The notes under the pieces: model-generated
Database searches by the model: none
The model's input: the letters and a program-made list of their open reading frames with translations, nothing else
Told to the model about the DNA's origin: nothing
Assembly: GCF_011813015.1 (NCBI RefSeq)
Contig: NZ_QHLQ01000017.1
Span: forward strand, 32,879 to 96,878
From: Parasedimentitalea denitrificans
GTDB lineage: Bacteria > Pseudomonadota > Alphaproteobacteria > Rhodobacterales > Rhodobacteraceae
Reading direction: 5' to 3'
DNA: 64,000 nucleotides
Translations under genes and position numbers: made by a program
Shown here: positions 63,476-64,000 of the stretch, in pieces
Position numbering within the stretch: position 1 is the stretch's first letter
How the letters are laid out: each line of letters begins with the position of its first letter

Positions 63476-63828
63476 ATATCTGTTTGGAGAGAATAGTTTA
63501 GCCAATGGCGTGAAATCTCCGAACGGCCGTGTGGATGGTAAGGTGGCAGTTGTTACCGGTGACGCAACTGGAATGGGGTGGGCGTCAGCGTTGGCCTTTG
63601 CTGAGGAAGGCGCCAAAGTTAGCATCTTCGATATTCAGAATGAAGAAGGGCAAAAGACAATCGACATGATACGAGGCACAGGGGGAGAAGCCGCTTTTTC
63701 AAGCCGAGATCAACCAAACCTTTGACGATGCCTTGGATACTTTTGGTCCCTATAATGTTTTGTTCAATCACGCGGGTACGATCATTATAAAACCGCTGCA
63801 AGAAACCACTGAAGACGAATATAGATAG
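63453..63828 (+). pseudogene. second short-chain dehydrogenase gene, frameshifted and truncated
   Basis: Starts near the end of the previous SDR (VDGKVAVVTGDATGMG, FDIQNEEGQKTIDMIRGTGGEA). The frame breaks at a run of five T at 63695-63699. In the next frame DDALDTFGPYNVLFNHAGTI continues the SDR, ending EDEYR at a stop at 63828, where the catalytic part is missing. The IS3-type element just beyond probably cut it off. A separate start may be GTG near 63510. Confidence 0.8.
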
Positions 63829-63905
63829 CCTTTGGACCCAAAAACTCTGCCGACGCACAGATTCCTCCCCTTTGATAGCATTTATTGCACCAAAGGAGAC
63901 TGGCT

Positions 63906-64000
63906 ATGGGACTGAAACGGAAGGATAAATTTCGGCGGGATGCTGTTCGCATTGCACTGACAAGCGGGTTAACGCGTACTCAGGTTGCTGATGACCTTGG
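63906..64000 (+). CDS. IS3-type transposase orfA, 5' end (continues past window)
   Basis: ATG 63906 behind AAGGAGACTGGCT. MGLKRKDKFRRDAVRIALTSG followed by LTRTQVADDLG is the start of the small orfA helix-turn-helix protein of IS3-type elements common in alphaproteobacteria. No break is seen in the 31 codons visible. The left end of the element must lie between 63828 and 63900 but could not be placed. Confidence 0.8.
   Translation, partial: MGLKRKDKFRRDAVRIALTSGLTRTQVADDL

Noticed and set aside
1..64000. CRISPR array, tRNA or rRNA gene, prophage
   Set aside because: No repeat-spacer pattern, no tRNA-like cloverleaf or rRNA stretch, and no phage structural gene was seen on either strand.

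Overview
The window looks like a chromosomal stretch of a marine Rhodobacteraceae (Roseobacter-type) alphaproteobacterium. The basis is gene content and style: a periplasmic FDH3-type formate dehydrogenase with DUF3305/DUF3306 partners, TRAP transporters, a roseobacter-type GC-rich intergenic hairpin, ATGA/TGATG gene overlaps throughout, and moderate GC. This is inference from families; no 16S or marker gene is present and nothing was searched. No tRNA, rRNA, CRISPR array or prophage was seen.

Layout. 1-1627: end of an amino-sugar operon (SIS-domain sugar isomerase/deaminase, nagA). 1904-5502: a translationally coupled cell-surface glycan cassette (GtrB-like glycosyltransferase, GtrA-like flippase, methyltransferase, large GtrII-like membrane protein). 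5710-7927: tungstate ABC importer tupBCA. 8015-24000: a large formate dehydrogenase region. It holds FDH subunits alpha, beta and gamma, a TorD chaperone, DUF3305/DUF3306, a short TAT-signal protein, a multi-ferredoxin protein and an Mrp Fe-S carrier. It also holds a ligase-like protein, a DUF6505 protein, an unusual TupA-like/cytochrome c fusion, a 44-residue membrane peptide, and a response regulator with a separate histidine kinase. 24216-25244: gap. 25464-34545: a catabolic cluster of Fe-ADH, aldehyde dehydrogenase, glutamine-synthetase-like ligase, TRAP transporter, N-formylglutamate-amidohydrolase-like enzyme and RpiR regulator. I read it as gamma-glutamylation-dependent breakdown of an amino alcohol or amine. 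34772-45927: xylose catabolism and uptake (xylB-xylA-galM, ROK regulator, xylF-xylH-xylG), interleaved with a di-haem MauG/CcpA-like peroxidase and a CRTAC1/FG-GAP protein. 46199-52322: a peptidoglycan-binding-domain protein, then a MarR-RND efflux operon whose adaptor gene carries a frameshift. 52428-54080: an IlvB-like ThDP enzyme. 54081-57760: a decayed zone with IS5-type and IS3-type remnants around an adenylate/guanylate cyclase. 57761-63828: a LuxR-type regulator divergent from a polyamine-type ABC importer with two SDR genes, the second broken. The window ends inside an IS3-type transposase orfA.

How the parts fit. Tungstate import, Fe-S delivery, TAT-exported subunits, a chaperone and a two-component system around one formate dehydrogenase suggest a self-contained periplasmic formate oxidation module that may use tungsten. 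The regulator lacks the sigma54-contact loop. The most unusual pieces are the TupA-like/cytochrome fusion, the ligase-like protein without obvious catalytic residues, the gamma-glutamyl catabolic cluster, and the peroxidase/CRTAC1 pair embedded in the xylose regulon.
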